From Asticcacaulis benevestitus DSM 16100 = ATCC BAA-896 (GTDB lineage Bacteria; Pseudomonadota; Alphaproteobacteria; Caulobacterales; Caulobacteraceae): a stretch of DNA of 64,000 nucleotides. The notes under the pieces were generated by a model. The model did not search any database. It was not told the origin of the DNA and was given only the letters and a program-made list of their open reading frames with translations. Made by a program: the position numbers and the translations under genes. This document shows, one piece after another, positions 53,815 to 64,000 of the stretch (position 1 is the first letter of the stretch; each line of letters opens with the position of its first letter). The stretch covers positions 1-64,000 of the forward strand of contig NZ_AQWM01000014.1 of NCBI RefSeq assembly GCF_000376105.1. The letters run 5' to 3'.

Positions 53815-56800
53815 CTATCGAGCAAGTCCCTGACGCGGGCGGCCAGTTCATCAATGGTGAAAGGCTTGCCGATCAACTGTACGCCCTTGTCGACGATGCC
53901 GTTATGTACCACGGCGTTGCGCGTATAACCGGTGGTGTAGAGCACCTTGAGATCGGGCCGGATCGCTTGCGCGGCGTCGGCCAGTTTGCGGCCATTGGTA
54001 TCGGGCATGACAATGTCGGTGAAGAGCAGAGAGATATCGGGGTTGGCCTGCAGCAGCGCCAGGGCGGTCGCGGCACTGTCGGCCTCCAGCACACGATAGC
54101 CCAGTTCGCTCAAGGCATCGCAACTGAACTGGCGCACCGCCGGCTCGTCATCGACCACCAGAATGACTTCGCGCTCCTCGCCCATCAGCAGCACGGTGTC
54201 GGCCTCGGCGACTTCGGTCTCATCGCGTTCATGGGAACGCGGCAGGTAGATCTTGATCGACGTGCCTTGCCCGACCTCGGAATAGATCTTCACATGGCCG
54301 CCCGATTGCTTGACGAAACCATAGACCTGGCTAAGGCCCAAGCCCGTGCCCTTGCCAACCGCCTTGGTGGTGAAGAAGGGATCGAACGCCTTGGCGATGA
54401 TCTCGGGCGGCATGCCTTCGCCGGTGTCGGTGATGGCAATCAGCACATATTGCCCCGCCGGCACGCCCATTTCCGACGCGACATAGCGTGCGTCGAGATG
54501 GGCGTTCTGGGTTTCAATGGTCAGCTTGCCGCCGCCGGGCATAGCGTCGCGGGCATTGACGCCGAGATTGAGGATGACGCTCTCAAGCTGGTTCGGATCG
54601 GCGCTGACCCGCCACAGCCCGCCGGAGAGCACGGTTTCCAGCCGGATATCGGCGCCGATCGAATGGCGCAACAGGTCCGACATGCCGGAGACCAGCTTGT
54701 TGGCGTCGATCGATTCCGGCCGCAGTGGTTGCTGACGCGAGAAGGCGAGCAGGCGCTGAGTCAGGCTGGCGGCGCGCTTGGCGCCTTCCATGGCCGCTTC
54801 GACATAGCGCTTGGCGCGCGGGTCTTCGGGGCCCAGTCGCCGGTTGAGCAGGTCGAGCGAGCCCATGACGACGGCCAGCATATTGTTGAAATCGTGCGCG
54901 ATGCCGCCGGTGAGCTGGCCCACGGCTTCCATCTTCTGGGCTTGCCGCAGAGCGTCCTGCGCCTGCTGCAACTGGCGTTCGCGCGCCTTGTCCTCGGTCA
55001 GGTCGCGGCCGACGGCGATAAAGTGCAGGCCATCCGGTTCGGGCGCCACGGTCCAGTCGATCGGCTTCCATTCGCCACTTTTCGACAGGATCAGGTTCTG
55101 GAAGCGTGTTGGCTGACCGGTCTCGCCCATTTCCGCAAGCGCCGCCACGGTTACAGTTACGTCGTCGGGGTGGATAATATCGGCGTAGGGGTTGGTCAGC
55201 AGTTCGTGCTCACTCCAACCCAGGATTTCGGTCCAGGCCGGATTGACCGCGTTCATGTCACCGGAATAATCGGCGCGCGCCAGCATGTCGGTCGAGAGGG
55301 TCCAAAGTCGCTCACGCTCGGCTTCGGCGGCTTTTTCTTCGGTGATATCGCGGGCGCTGCAATAGACCTTGCCATCTATCGGAACGGCTACCCACGATAG
55401 CCAGCGCCAGCCGCCATCGGCATGACGATAGCGGTTCTCAAAGCGCAGGACAGGGGCTCCGCTTTTGGCAATTTCAAAGGCCTCGTGGCTGGTCTCTACA
55501 TCGTCCGGGTGGAGAAAATCGGCAAAGGGCGTCAGGATGATCTGCGCCTCTGACCAGCCAAGGACCTTCTTCCATGCAGGGTTCGCGCTTTCAAACCGCC
55601 CGTCCGTCCTTAATACGGACAAGAGGTCGGGACTGACGGCCCACGTCCTGCCGCGTTCGCGCGTGCGTTCAATCACTTCACGTTCGAGATTGGCGTTCAG
55701 TTCGCGCAAGGCGGCCTCGCTGCGGCGGAGTTCGACCGCCACGCGCGCGCGTTCGGTGGCGGTGTGCGTCCGTTCAGCAACCTCCTTGATGAGCGCCAGA
55801 TCATTCTCCGTCCACTTGCGCGCCGTTTCGTGGTTGAGATAGAGCAGGGCGACAAATCGCCCGTGTTCGGTCACCGGCATATTGACGACCGACTGTGCGC
55901 TGATCGCTTTCAGAGCGGCCGCGTTAGCCTGGGTGCGCGGGTCTTTTTCGGCGTCGGCGAAGACGACCGTATCACCACGTTTCAAATCCTCGATATAGCT
56001 GCCATAGTCACGAAACTTCAGGACGCCGGCCAGAGACTTAATCCCCGGCGCGTTCCAGTCGCGCTTAATCGTTATGGTCTCGTCTTCACGATCGATGACC
56101 CCGTAGCCCGCCCGGCTGACGACCAGCGCTTCACCCAACACGCGCGACGCGACAAAGGCAATCTCGGCCGGGTCTTCCAGATCGCGGATCTCGTCGGTCA
56201 GACGCAGCAGGGCCTCGCGCCGCATGTCGGCACGCTTGCCGTCGGTGACTTCGTAACCGCCCATGAAGATGCCGGTGACGTCATGGTGCGCGTTGCGGAT
56301 GGGCTCGAAGACGAAGTCGATATACTGGATGACATCGCCGCCATGCAGGCGCAATTCCATGCCGCGGGCTATCCGTCTCTCGCCGGTCGTATAGACCTGA
56401 TCAAGCAGTTCAAAGTACCCCTGGTCAGCCAGTTCAGGGAAGACATCGCGGAAGCGCTGCCCGATAAACTCGCCCTGACGCTCCGCTATCCGGACATAGG
56501 CGTCGTTGACATAGTCGTAGACGTAGTCGGGGCCAGAGACGACCGCGACGAAACCCGGCATCTGCTGCAACATGGCCTGCTGGCGTTCACGCTCGGCCCT
56601 TGCCTGTCGTTCGGCCAGGATGCGCTGTGTGGTCTCGTTGACGATAGCGATGACCCCCGCCGGTTTGCCGGTCTCGTCCGGCACCGGCGAATAGTCGAGG
56701 TTCATCCACACCTGTTCGGGCTTGCCGTTGCGCAGCAGGGTCAGTTCCTGATCGGTATAGGCCAGGGTGCCGCCCGCCAGGCAGACCTTCATGACGTTGT

Positions 56801-57104
56801 CGTTGAAATCGGCGACCTCCGGCCAGCCCAAACGCACGGGTGAGCCCAGAAGCCACGGGTGGCGGCCGCCGGCGAAGACCGAATAGGCGTCGTTATACAG
56901 CATGAAGCCGTCCTCGCCCCACAGCATAACGATCGGCAGGGGGGAGCGCAGCACCATGCCGGTGGCGGTGCGCAAGGACGGCGACCACGTCTCGATAGGC
57001 CCCATGGCGGTGCTGGCCCAGTCATAGTCGGCAATCAGCCGGCCGGTTTCGCCGCTGTCATTACTCAGACTTTCGATAAAATGGGCGGCCGGCGTGTCAG
57101 TCAT
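53811..57104 (-). CDS. Multi-PAS/GAF hybrid histidine kinase
   Basis: A 1097-residue cytoplasmic hybrid kinase with no membrane segment. In order: PAS-like domain (about 25-160), PAS (175-290), GAF (300-460), PAS (490-600), PAS (605-720), HisKA with the phospho-accepting His near 737 ([18 protein letters not shown]), HATPase with [20 protein letters not shown] and [12 protein letters not shown], and a C-terminal receiver with Asp near 1030 ([13 protein letters not shown]) and Lys in LIGKPF. It senses soluble signals or light/redox through its PAS/GAF units. No cysteine of a LOV type is evident. The partner regulator is not adjacent; it converges on the LytTR gene by a four-base overlap. Confidence 0.93.
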   Translation of the reverse strand: MTDTPAAHFIESLSNDSGETGRLIADYDWASTAMGPIETWSPSLRTATGMVLRSPLPIVMLWGEDGFMLYNDAYSVFAGGRHPWLLGSPVRLGWPEVADFNDNVMKVCLAGGTLAYTDQELTLLRNGKPEQVWMNLDYSPVPDETGKPAGVIAIVNETTQRILAERQARAERERQQAMLQQMPGFVAVVSGPDYVYDYVNDAYVRIAERQGEFIGQRFRDVFPELADQGYFELLDQVYTTGERRIARGMELRLHGGDVIQYIDFVFEPIRNAHHDVTGIFMGGYEVTDGKRADMRREALLRLTDEIRDLEDPAEIAFVASRVLGEALVVSRAGYGVIDREDETITIKRDWNAPGIKSLAGVLKFRDYGSYIEDLKRGDTVVFADAEKDPRTQANAAALKAISAQSVVNMPVTEHGRFVALLYLNHETARKWTENDLALIKEVAERTHTATERARVAVELRRSEAALRELNANLEREVIERTRERGRTWAVSPDLLSVLRTDGRFESANPAWKKVLGWSEAQIILTPFADFLHPDDVETSHEAFEIAKSGAPVLRFENRYRHADGGWRWLSWVAVPIDGKVYCSARDITEEKAAEAERERLWTLSTDMLARADYSGDMNAVNPAWTEILGWSEHELLTNPYADIIHPDDVTVTVAALAEMGETGQPTRFQNLILSKSGEWKPIDWTVAPEPDGLHFIAVGRDLTEDKARERQLQQAQDALRQAQKMEAVGQLTGGIAHDFNNMLAVVMGSLDLLNRRLGPEDPRAKRYVEAAMEGAKRAASLTQRLLAFSRQQPLRPESIDANKLVSGMSDLLRHSIGADIRLETVLSGGLWRVSADPNQLESVILNLGVNARDAMPGGGKLTIETQNAHLDARYVASEMGVPAGQYVLIAITDTGEGMPPEIIAKAFDPFFTTKAVGKGTGLGLSQVYGFVKQSGGHVKIYSEVGQGTSIKIYLPRSHERDETEVAEADTVLLMGEEREVILVVDDEPAVRQFSCDALSELGYRVLEADSAATALALLQANPDISLLFTDIVMPDTNGRKLADAAQAIRPDLKVLYTTGYTRNAVVHNGIVDKGVQLIGKPFTIDELAARVRDLLDS

Positions 57105-57219
57105 GACGGCTCTTTACGCACGAAAGCAATGTCGCCATGACCATAGATGAAGCCCCGGAGTATCTTCTGAAATATCGAGAATTATGGGCAAGCCATATAA
57201 GGGATCAATAAGAAAATGC

Positions 57220-57891
57220 TCAGCTCGCTTCGGTGGTGGCTGTGTCGGCGGGGGCAGCGGCTATGCGCGAACGGCGGAAATGCAGGTAGATCAGCGCGCT
57301 GACGATGGCGGCGAAGAAGCACCATACCGAAGGCCAGTTGAGGCGATAGAAGCTGAAAGCGACGCCAAAGCCTGCCACCATGGCGACGCCGATCCAGCGC
57401 ACCGATTTGTGCGACGACACAAAGTAAGCGGCGCAGGTGGCGATGACATAGGCCGAGCGGATCACGAAGCCGCCGCCAACCGGATTGCTGTAGACCAGGC
57501 ACTGATTGACCACTTGTACGCCGACGCCATAGCGCACGATGATGCCGAAGGTGCCGAGCGCCACGATGACGCCGATGGCCAGCACGGCCATCATCAGGCG
57601 GCGGCGGATCAGGCCGGGCTCGATCATGAGGATGCCGAGCGGTATCATGATCGGCCAGATGACCCCGATGAAAAAGGCATAGATCTGCACCAGCCCGTGC
57701 GTCGTGGGCGCGGTCCCGACATGGGGCAGCAAAAGCCACAAAACCCCTTCGATGAATTGCTGGATGGCGAACAGGATAGGCACGCTGGCGAAGGGGCGCT
57801 CGGCCGGTTTTTGCGTGGCGCGAATGGCCAGGATCCCGGCGGAGGCGACAAAGGCGCTGGCGGCGAAACTCACCGGGGCGGAAAAACACAT
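57220..57891 (-). CDS. DUF6629 family membrane protein
   Basis: A 223-residue protein with about seven hydrophobic helices. It begins MCFSAPVSFAASAFVASAG, the N-terminus typical of the DUF6629 family, and continues with FAIQQFIEGVLWLLLPHVG. This decides the start at 57891; a longer reading to 58065 would add 58 residues containing an unrelated signal-like segment. The function is unknown. It lies between the kinase and dnaG, in the same direction as the kinase and 115 bases upstream of it. Confidence 0.75.
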   Translation of the reverse strand: MCFSAPVSFAASAFVASAGILAIRATQKPAERPFASVPILFAIQQFIEGVLWLLLPHVGTAPTTHGLVQIYAFFIGVIWPIMIPLGILMIEPGLIRRRLMMAVLAIGVIVALGTFGIIVRYGVGVQVVNQCLVYSNPVGGGFVIRSAYVIATCAAYFVSSHKSVRWIGVAMVAGFGVAFSFYRLNWPSVWCFFAAIVSALIYLHFRRSRIAAAPADTATTEAS

Positions 57892-58134
57892 GAACACCAG
57901 AACCTTGTTGAACGGTATTTTGTTGTGAGTGAACCAGACCGCATTTCCCAAGGGATGTAAAGGCGATCGTTGGCGCGGGTCACATTCTTGCGCCTGTGCG
58001 CATGATATAGGTCCGCAAGCCGCCAACAGGAAAAACGAAGCCGCTAAACTGGATGGCCTGCGCAAGGTCGAAACTTCTGTTAATATGTGTTAATTCCGTT
58101 ACCCAGCCGCCAGCCTAAGGCCTATAGAGATACT

Positions 58135-60036
58135 GTGCGTTTTGACGATCATTTCCTCGAAGAGCTGAAACAGCGTCTGCGGCCCTCCGAGGTCATAGGC
58201 AAGAGCGTCAAGCTGCGTAAGCAGGGCAACGAATGGGCTGGCCTGTCGCCTTTCACCAAGGAAAAGACGCCGTCCTTCTACGTCAATGACGTCAAGGGGT
58301 TTTACCACGACTTCTCGTCGGGCAAGCACGGCGACATCATATCCTTTTTGCAGGAAACCGAGCGCTTAAGTTTCAGCGAGGCGGTTGAGAAGCTGGCCGG
58401 CATGGCCGGCATGTCGCTGCCCGCCGTCACGCCGCAGGCCATTGCTGCGGATATGAAGCGCCAGTCGCTCAATGACTGGATGGAACTGGCGCACAAGTGG
58501 TTCATGGCGCGCCTTCAGGATAAGACGCCGGCTGCGCAGAATGCCCGCGAGTATCTGGAGCGGCGCGGCCTTTCCGCCGAAGACATCGCCACCTTTGGCC
58601 TTGGCTATGCGCCGCGTGATCGCACGGCTTTGAAGGACGCGCTGGTGCAGCGCGGCGCCAAGGTGTCCGAACTGGTCGAATGCGGCCTGCTGATCGAGGT
58701 CGAGAACGGCAGCGCGCCCTATGACCGTTTCCGTGATCGCCTGATGTTTCCGATCGAGGATCAGCGCAACCACGTCGTCTCGTTCGGCGGACGCGCGCTC
58801 AATCCGGATGACAAGGCGAAATATCTCAACGGGCCGGAAACGACGCTGTTCCATAAGGGCAATATGCTGTTTGGCCTGCCCAAGGCCTTGAAACTGCTCG
58901 GCGCCGAAGAGACCAAGTCCGAACTGGTGGTGGTCGAAGGCTATATGGATGTGATCGCCTGCCAGCGCGCCCATGTGGCGGCCGTGGCGCCGATGGGCAC
59001 CGCCCTGACCGAGGAACAGATCGATATTCTGTGGCGTCGCCACCCTGAGCCGACCCTGTGTTTCGATGGCGACAAGGCCGGCCAGCGCGCCGCCTTCCGC
59101 GCGCTTGATCGCGCCCTGCCAAAGCTCAAGCCTGGCCGCTCGTTCAAGGTCTGTCTGCTGCCCGGCGGTCAGGACCCCGACGACATGCTGCGCGAAAAGG
59201 GGGCGCTTGCCCTGCGCGAGGCGCTCAAGGAGACCAAGCCATTCGTCGAGGTGCTGTTTAACCGTGAGGCCGACCTGGAGCCGCTCGATACGCCGGAGCG
59301 CAAGGCGGGCTTCAAAAAGCGCCTGCGTGCCCTGGCGGCCCTGATCGAGGATAAGGATCTCGCCGAGGCCTATCGCAATGACATGCTGGAGCGTTACGAT
59401 GTTCTGGTGACGCCCCAGCGTCCGACCAAGGCGCCATTTGTGCCCAATCAGGGCGGGAATAATTTCAATGGCCAGCGCCAGCCGTGGAAGCCGGGTCAAA
59501 AGCGCGAGGTCTACATCCCGCCGGCCATGGAAGAAACCCGCCGCGCCGCGCACAATCTGAAGGTGGGGATCGACCCGACCTGTGCGGGGCTGGCGCAGGG
59601 GCTGATCGACAATCCCGACTGGATGATGGATCAGGTCGAGGGTCTGGAAGCCTACGGTTTTGGCGATGAAGCGCTCAGCCCCCTGTCGAATGCCCTCATA
59701 GCGATCAGTTTTCAGCACGAGGGGCTTGACAGGGAAGCTTTGAGTCGCCATCTGCACAGACAAGGACTTGGAGCATTGTTAAGCGAGATTCAGAAGGCGG
59801 CCCTCAAGAGCGGCGCGCCATTCCTCTCACCGGACATATCTTTAGCTGATGCCCATGCCCGCTGGTTACAGGCGTTTAACGCGGTCTCGCGTTTGACGGC
59901 CTTGGATCGTGCCTTGAATTCGGCCCGCGAACAGGTGGGGACAGAATTTTTTTCACGGCTCAAGCTCGAACGCGATGCCCTGCGGCGGTCCTTGCGAAGC
60001 GGACAAATCTGGCAGGATGAGGCTAACAACGCCTAA
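58135..60036 (+). CDS. dnaG: DNA primase (zinc ligands absent)
   Basis: A 633-residue primase that makes RNA primers at the replication fork. The TOPRIM domain is intact (VVVEGYMDVIACQRAHVAAV, PTLCFDGDKAGQRAAFRA) and the helicase-binding C-terminal domain follows. The N-terminal zinc-binding domain is present in outline (GLSPFTKEKTPSFYVND, GFYHDFSSGKHGD), but all four zinc ligands are replaced: by alignment with E. coli, Cys40 becomes Ser38, His43 Thr41, Cys61 Asp59 and Cys64 Ser62. I recall the same form in other Alphaproteobacteria. The GTG start at 58135 begins at the conserved FDDHFLEELK. rpoD follows, forming the dnaG-rpoD macromolecular synthesis unit without rpsU. Confidence 0.94.
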   Translation: MRFDDHFLEELKQRLRPSEVIGKSVKLRKQGNEWAGLSPFTKEKTPSFYVNDVKGFYHDFSSGKHGDIISFLQETERLSFSEAVEKLAGMAGMSLPAVTPQAIAADMKRQSLNDWMELAHKWFMARLQDKTPAAQNAREYLERRGLSAEDIATFGLGYAPRDRTALKDALVQRGAKVSELVECGLLIEVENGSAPYDRFRDRLMFPIEDQRNHVVSFGGRALNPDDKAKYLNGPETTLFHKGNMLFGLPKALKLLGAEETKSELVVVEGYMDVIACQRAHVAAVAPMGTALTEEQIDILWRRHPEPTLCFDGDKAGQRAAFRALDRALPKLKPGRSFKVCLLPGGQDPDDMLREKGALALREALKETKPFVEVLFNREADLEPLDTPERKAGFKKRLRALAALIEDKDLAEAYRNDMLERYDVLVTPQRPTKAPFVPNQGGNNFNGQRQPWKPGQKREVYIPPAMEETRRAAHNLKVGIDPTCAGLAQGLIDNPDWMMDQVEGLEAYGFGDEALSPLSNALIAISFQHEGLDREALSRHLHRQGLGALLSEIQKAALKSGAPFLSPDISLADAHARWLQAFNAVSRLTALDRALNSAREQVGTEFFSRLKLERDALRRSLRSGQIWQDEANNA

Positions 60037-60130
60037 CCTAAATGCTATGGCATTTCATGGGGTTAAGGTTTCGTTTAGACTAGTCCTTAATAAGACATAA
60101 CAGCAGCCCTGAACTTTTCAGGTTCGTTGC

Positions 60131-60154
60131 GGAGACCCATATGAGCGTGACAAA

Positions 60155-60158
<4 letters not shown>
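60131..60158 (+). promoter_or_regulatory. Five-codon leader ORF and Shine-Dalgarno in front of rpoD
   Basis: GGAG (60131-60134) is correctly spaced for an ATG at 60141, which opens the mini-ORF Met-Ser-Val-Thr-Lys-stop (60141-60158). Its TGA overlaps the rpoD ATG at 60155 (ATGA). The rpoD ATG itself has no good Shine-Dalgarno, so translation of rpoD may depend on reinitiation after the leader. Confidence 0.5.
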
Positions 60159-62254
<2,096 letters not shown>

Positions 62255-62291
62255 GCAGGGATACGTCACTGCAGCCATAAGCTGGAAGATC

Positions 62292-62323
62292 AAAACCCCG
62301 TCGATGTAAATCGGCGGGGTTTT
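62292..62323 (+). terminator. Terminator of rpoD
   Basis: AAAACCCCGTCGA pairs with TCGGCGGGGTTTT (one wobble) around a six-base loop, 37 bases after the stop codon. Confidence 0.88.
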
Positions 62324-62492
62324 ACGTTGGCGATGTGCGAACCTTTTGGAATTCGGGTATTTGGGCGCCGCGTGCTTCCAATGCGAAAAGAGTTTCTGGC
62401 CCCTCTTCCTTCTTTGTAAAGCAACCGGTTTCATGACGGCTGGACAAGCGGTCAAATCCGGCGTTTCATACAGGCAAACACGGGGAAATATC

Positions 62493-63107
62493 ATGCGCAC
62501 CAGTCTGAAACTTGTCTTATCTGGCGCCCTGATCGCGGTGAACGTGGCGGGCTGCAATAAGCCGGCTGAAAAGGTCGCCGAGCCGTCGCAGGTCATGAAA
62601 GATACCTTCGCAAGTTGCACATGGGAAAAGGTCGAGGGCAAGTCTCTGTCGATCTGGAGCTATGCCTGCGGCCCGGACATGGGTAATGTCCGGCTGGTGG
62701 CGGATGATAAGGTCGGTGGATTTTCGCTGGCCGCCATGCCGCCCGATGCCCTGACGCCGCGTGTGGTCATTCGCACCTTTGCCAAGGATAAGGCCGCAGC
62801 CGTGACGTCAGTTCTGCCGGCGGTGCTCAAGGCTACAGGCGCGCATGGCGCTTCCTGTCAACTGGTCGAGACCGATTACGGCGATTGGGGGAAAGTGTAC
62901 CTGCTTGAGCCCACTGGCGCTGAAAAAGCGGGCTATGACAAACTTAATGCCATTGAGCCTCAGCCTAACCCGTGTGGTGAGCTAGGCATCGGTCCGGCGG
63001 GCGATCGGTTTTTCAGGGTCATGGCCGATGATCCGGCCAAGGTCATCTATTATGACATGGGCAGCGAAATTCAGATCTTCGATCCGGACACGCTGCACTC
63101 AAAGTAA
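62493..63107 (+). CDS. Predicted lipoprotein of unknown function
   Basis: A 204-residue protein with a lipobox VAGC at residues 17-20 of MRTSLKLVLSGALIAVNVAG. The mature part has several cysteines in pairs (FASCTWEK, SYACGPDMG, GASCQLVE, QPNPCGEL), suggesting disulfides in the periplasm, and strand-rich segments. No family recognised. GGGGAA lies upstream of the ATG at 62493; a longer frame from 62346 is less likely because it would bury the signal. It follows the rpoD terminator and is probably transcribed alone. Confidence 0.7.
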   Translation: MRTSLKLVLSGALIAVNVAGCNKPAEKVAEPSQVMKDTFASCTWEKVEGKSLSIWSYACGPDMGNVRLVADDKVGGFSLAAMPPDALTPRVVIRTFAKDKAAAVTSVLPAVLKATGAHGASCQLVETDYGDWGKVYLLEPTGAEKAGYDKLNAIEPQPNPCGELGIGPAGDRFFRVMADDPAKVIYYDMGSEIQIFDPDTLHSK

Positions 63108-63109
63108 AC

Positions 63110-63174
63110 AGGGCGGGCCAAATAAAATAGGGCGGGCCAAATAAAATAGGGCGGGCCAAATAAAACAGGACGGG
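63110..63174 (+). repeat. 19-base tandem repeat, 3.4 copies
   Basis: The unit AGGGCGGGCCAAATAAAAT occurs at 63110-63128 and 63129-63147, a third time with one change at 63148-63166, and partly (AGGACGGG) at 63167-63174. It begins two bases after the lipoprotein stop. A hairpin (GACGGGAAAGCG with CGCCTTCCCGCC) follows. Confidence 0.9.
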
Positions 63175-63258
63175 AAAGCGCATCTGAGGAAACGCCTTCC
63201 CGCCCTTATCGTCGCAACCATCCGGCGGGAAAGAAGCGACAATCTCTAAAAGAATGAA

Positions 63259-63456
63259 TTAATCCCGGCTGTTCCAGTCCTTGATCTGCTTTTCAGCCTC
63301 GTCTTGGGCGATGCCGTAGCGCTCCTGCAGCTTGCCGGCTAAGAGCTTGCGGTCGCCTTCGATCACATCGAGATCGTCGTTGGTGAGCTTGCCCCATGCC
63401 TTCTGGACATTGCCCTTGACCTGTTCCCAGCTGCCTTGAATGCGGTCGTTGTTCAT
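63259..63456 (-). CDS. CsbD family stress protein
   Basis: A 65-residue protein of the CsbD/YjbJ family: RIQGSWEQVKGNVQKAWGKL, then TNDDLDVIEGDRKLLAGKLQ and RYGIAQDEAEKQIKDW. These are abundant, highly charged, small helical proteins induced by general stress in many bacteria; their function is unknown. AGGAG lies six bases upstream of the ATG. It stands alone. I looked for a general-stress promoter of the alphaproteobacterial type (GGAAC, about 17 bases, CGTT) upstream and did not find one. Confidence 0.9.
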   Translation of the reverse strand: MNNDRIQGSWEQVKGNVQKAWGKLTNDDLDVIEGDRKLLAGKLQERYGIAQDEAEKQIKDWNSRD

Positions 63457-63638
63457 AATTCGCTCCTATATTCAATATGTTAGGTTGGGTTTCATCTTAG
63501 CCGCAGCGCACCTAAATTTTCGACGCTTGAGGGGGGCTGCTTCATAAGAAAGGCATAAGGCGCGCAGGGAGACAGGCTTAGCGCCTGCTTGAAAAGCAGG
63601 GCTAAGGGACAGAGCGCAAGTGCGCTGAACGTTAGAGT

Positions 63639-64000
63639 TTAGAAAAGGGCGTTGGGCAGCTTTTGCGGCTTGCAATAGCCTTTTTCGCCGCGATGGGCGT
63701 CCTTGCCGATGCGTTTGCTGTCGGTCTCTTCGGCGTAGAAGGCGCCGTTGGAGCGATCAAGCGTGATGCGCAGGGCGCTGCCGCGTTTGGTGACGCGATT
63801 GACCAGATAATAGGCCGTGCCGGTCACATTGGCGGAGCACATCGTGTCGAGGCAGATCGACTCGCGGATCAGCGACGGGTGCGCCGGGTCTACGAACAGG
63901 AACTTGAAATCGGCCTGTTCATCTGGGAAGACGGCCGAGGGAAAGAGGTCGATAAAGAAGGTGCCCTGCGAGAGGAAGCGCTTGCCTTCGGTCAACTGGG
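63639..64000 (-). CDS. Hypothetical protein, 5' end outside window
   Basis: At least 118 C-terminal residues of a protein whose frame is still open at the window edge. Segments are FLSQGTFFIDLFPSAVFPDE, ADFKFLFVDPAHPSLIRESI and TDSKRIGKDAHRGEKGY. Three cysteines are present (CLDTMCSAN, GYCKP). I do not recognise the family and a signal peptide would lie outside. The intergenic region to CsbD (63457-63638) shows nothing further that I can name. Confidence 0.55.
   Translation of the reverse strand, partial: QLTEGKRFLSQGTFFIDLFPSAVFPDEQADFKFLFVDPAHPSLIRESICLDTMCSANVTGTAYYLVNRVTKRGSALRITLDRSNGAFYAEETDSKRIGKDAHRGEKGYCKPQKLPNALF

Noticed and set aside
53904-55400. 498-codon frame antisense to the hybrid kinase
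   Set aside because: Its translation has no known domain; the opposite strand carries complete kinase motifs.
58366-59763. 465-codon frame antisense to dnaG
   Set aside because: Shadow frame of the primase gene with no start site or family.
63110-63174. Possible CRISPR array
   Set aside because: The 19-base units are directly adjacent with no unique spacers and there are no cas genes.
63457-63520. General-stress (GGAAC-N17-CGTT) promoter before the CsbD gene
   Set aside because: Neither half of the motif was found on the coding strand.

Overview
The window is a GC-rich stretch of chromosome from an alphaproteobacterium, most likely of the Caulobacteraceae (Caulobacter/Asticcacaulis type). 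The evidence is a PodJ-like polar localization protein (10223-13426), DUF2794 and DUF2125 proteins, the alphaproteobacterial forms of HisRS and DnaG, a CcrM-type GAATC site overlapping the podJ ribosome-binding site, and one exact CtrA-type box (TTAA-N7-TTAA). The genus is inference. I see no prophage, CRISPR array, rRNA operon or resistance island. Most of the window is core chromosome interrupted by structured intergenic repeats.

Layout. 1-706: tail of an IS701-like transposase carrying a one-base frameshift. 717-4276: hypothetical gene, then a leftward three-gene set (acyltransferase, GT2 glycosyltransferase, cupin-like protein) that looks like envelope-glycan decoration. 4493-6323: membrane protein plus small HTH regulator, a TraB/GumN protein and a hypothetical. 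6499-8784: argD-argF. 8875-10007: esterase and small membrane protein. 10223-16462: podJ-like gene and a DinG-like helicase. 16622-20925: DUF2125, chorismate mutase, HisC-type aminotransferase, ZapE. 20909-25477: CoA-ester lyase, aldo-keto reductase, Bax-inhibitor-1 protein, DUF2794, an intergenic candidate small RNA, GST, membrane protein. 25717-28413: aconitase. 28604-32444: cytochrome c maturation genes ccmA-B-C-D-G, a compositionally different small gene and tRNA-Cys. 32705-34705: slyX, pheA and a membrane-anchored cytochrome c. 34828-38181: NlpC/P60 hydrolase, M17 aminopeptidase, TPR protein. 38289-47110: two paralogous M13 metallopeptidases flanking hisS, small envelope proteins and a two-receiver response regulator. 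47312-53814: Kef-type antiporter, tyrA, two EF-hand proteins, small membrane proteins and a LytTR regulator. 53811-57891: large hybrid histidine kinase and DUF6629 protein. 58135-62254: dnaG-rpoD. 62493-64000: lipoprotein, 19-bp tandem repeat, CsbD protein and a gene cut by the window edge.

How genes fit together. The chorismate-to-Phe/Tyr branch is present as separate genes scattered over the window: chorismate mutase (17790), prephenate dehydratase (32902), prephenate dehydrogenase (49204) and an aromatic/histidinol-phosphate aminotransferase (18598). The ccm genes export heme and reduce apocytochrome, and a probable client, a CXXCH cytochrome, lies close by. Cell-cycle and polarity functions (PodJ, ZapE, DnaG, RpoD) are interspersed with envelope enzymes.

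The observations most worth a second look are: a structured, C-rich candidate sRNA at 24249-24409; a second candidate RNA or long 3' UTR at about 40560-40725; a five-codon leader ORF that takes the only good Shine-Dalgarno in front of rpoD; a large hairpin repeat whose right arm supplies the ribosome-binding site of ccmB; loss of all four zinc ligands in DnaG; the paired M13 peptidases with a conserved 3' flank and a CtrA box upstream of one; and the 9-bp inverted repeat bracketing the promoter of the membrane protein/HTH pair.
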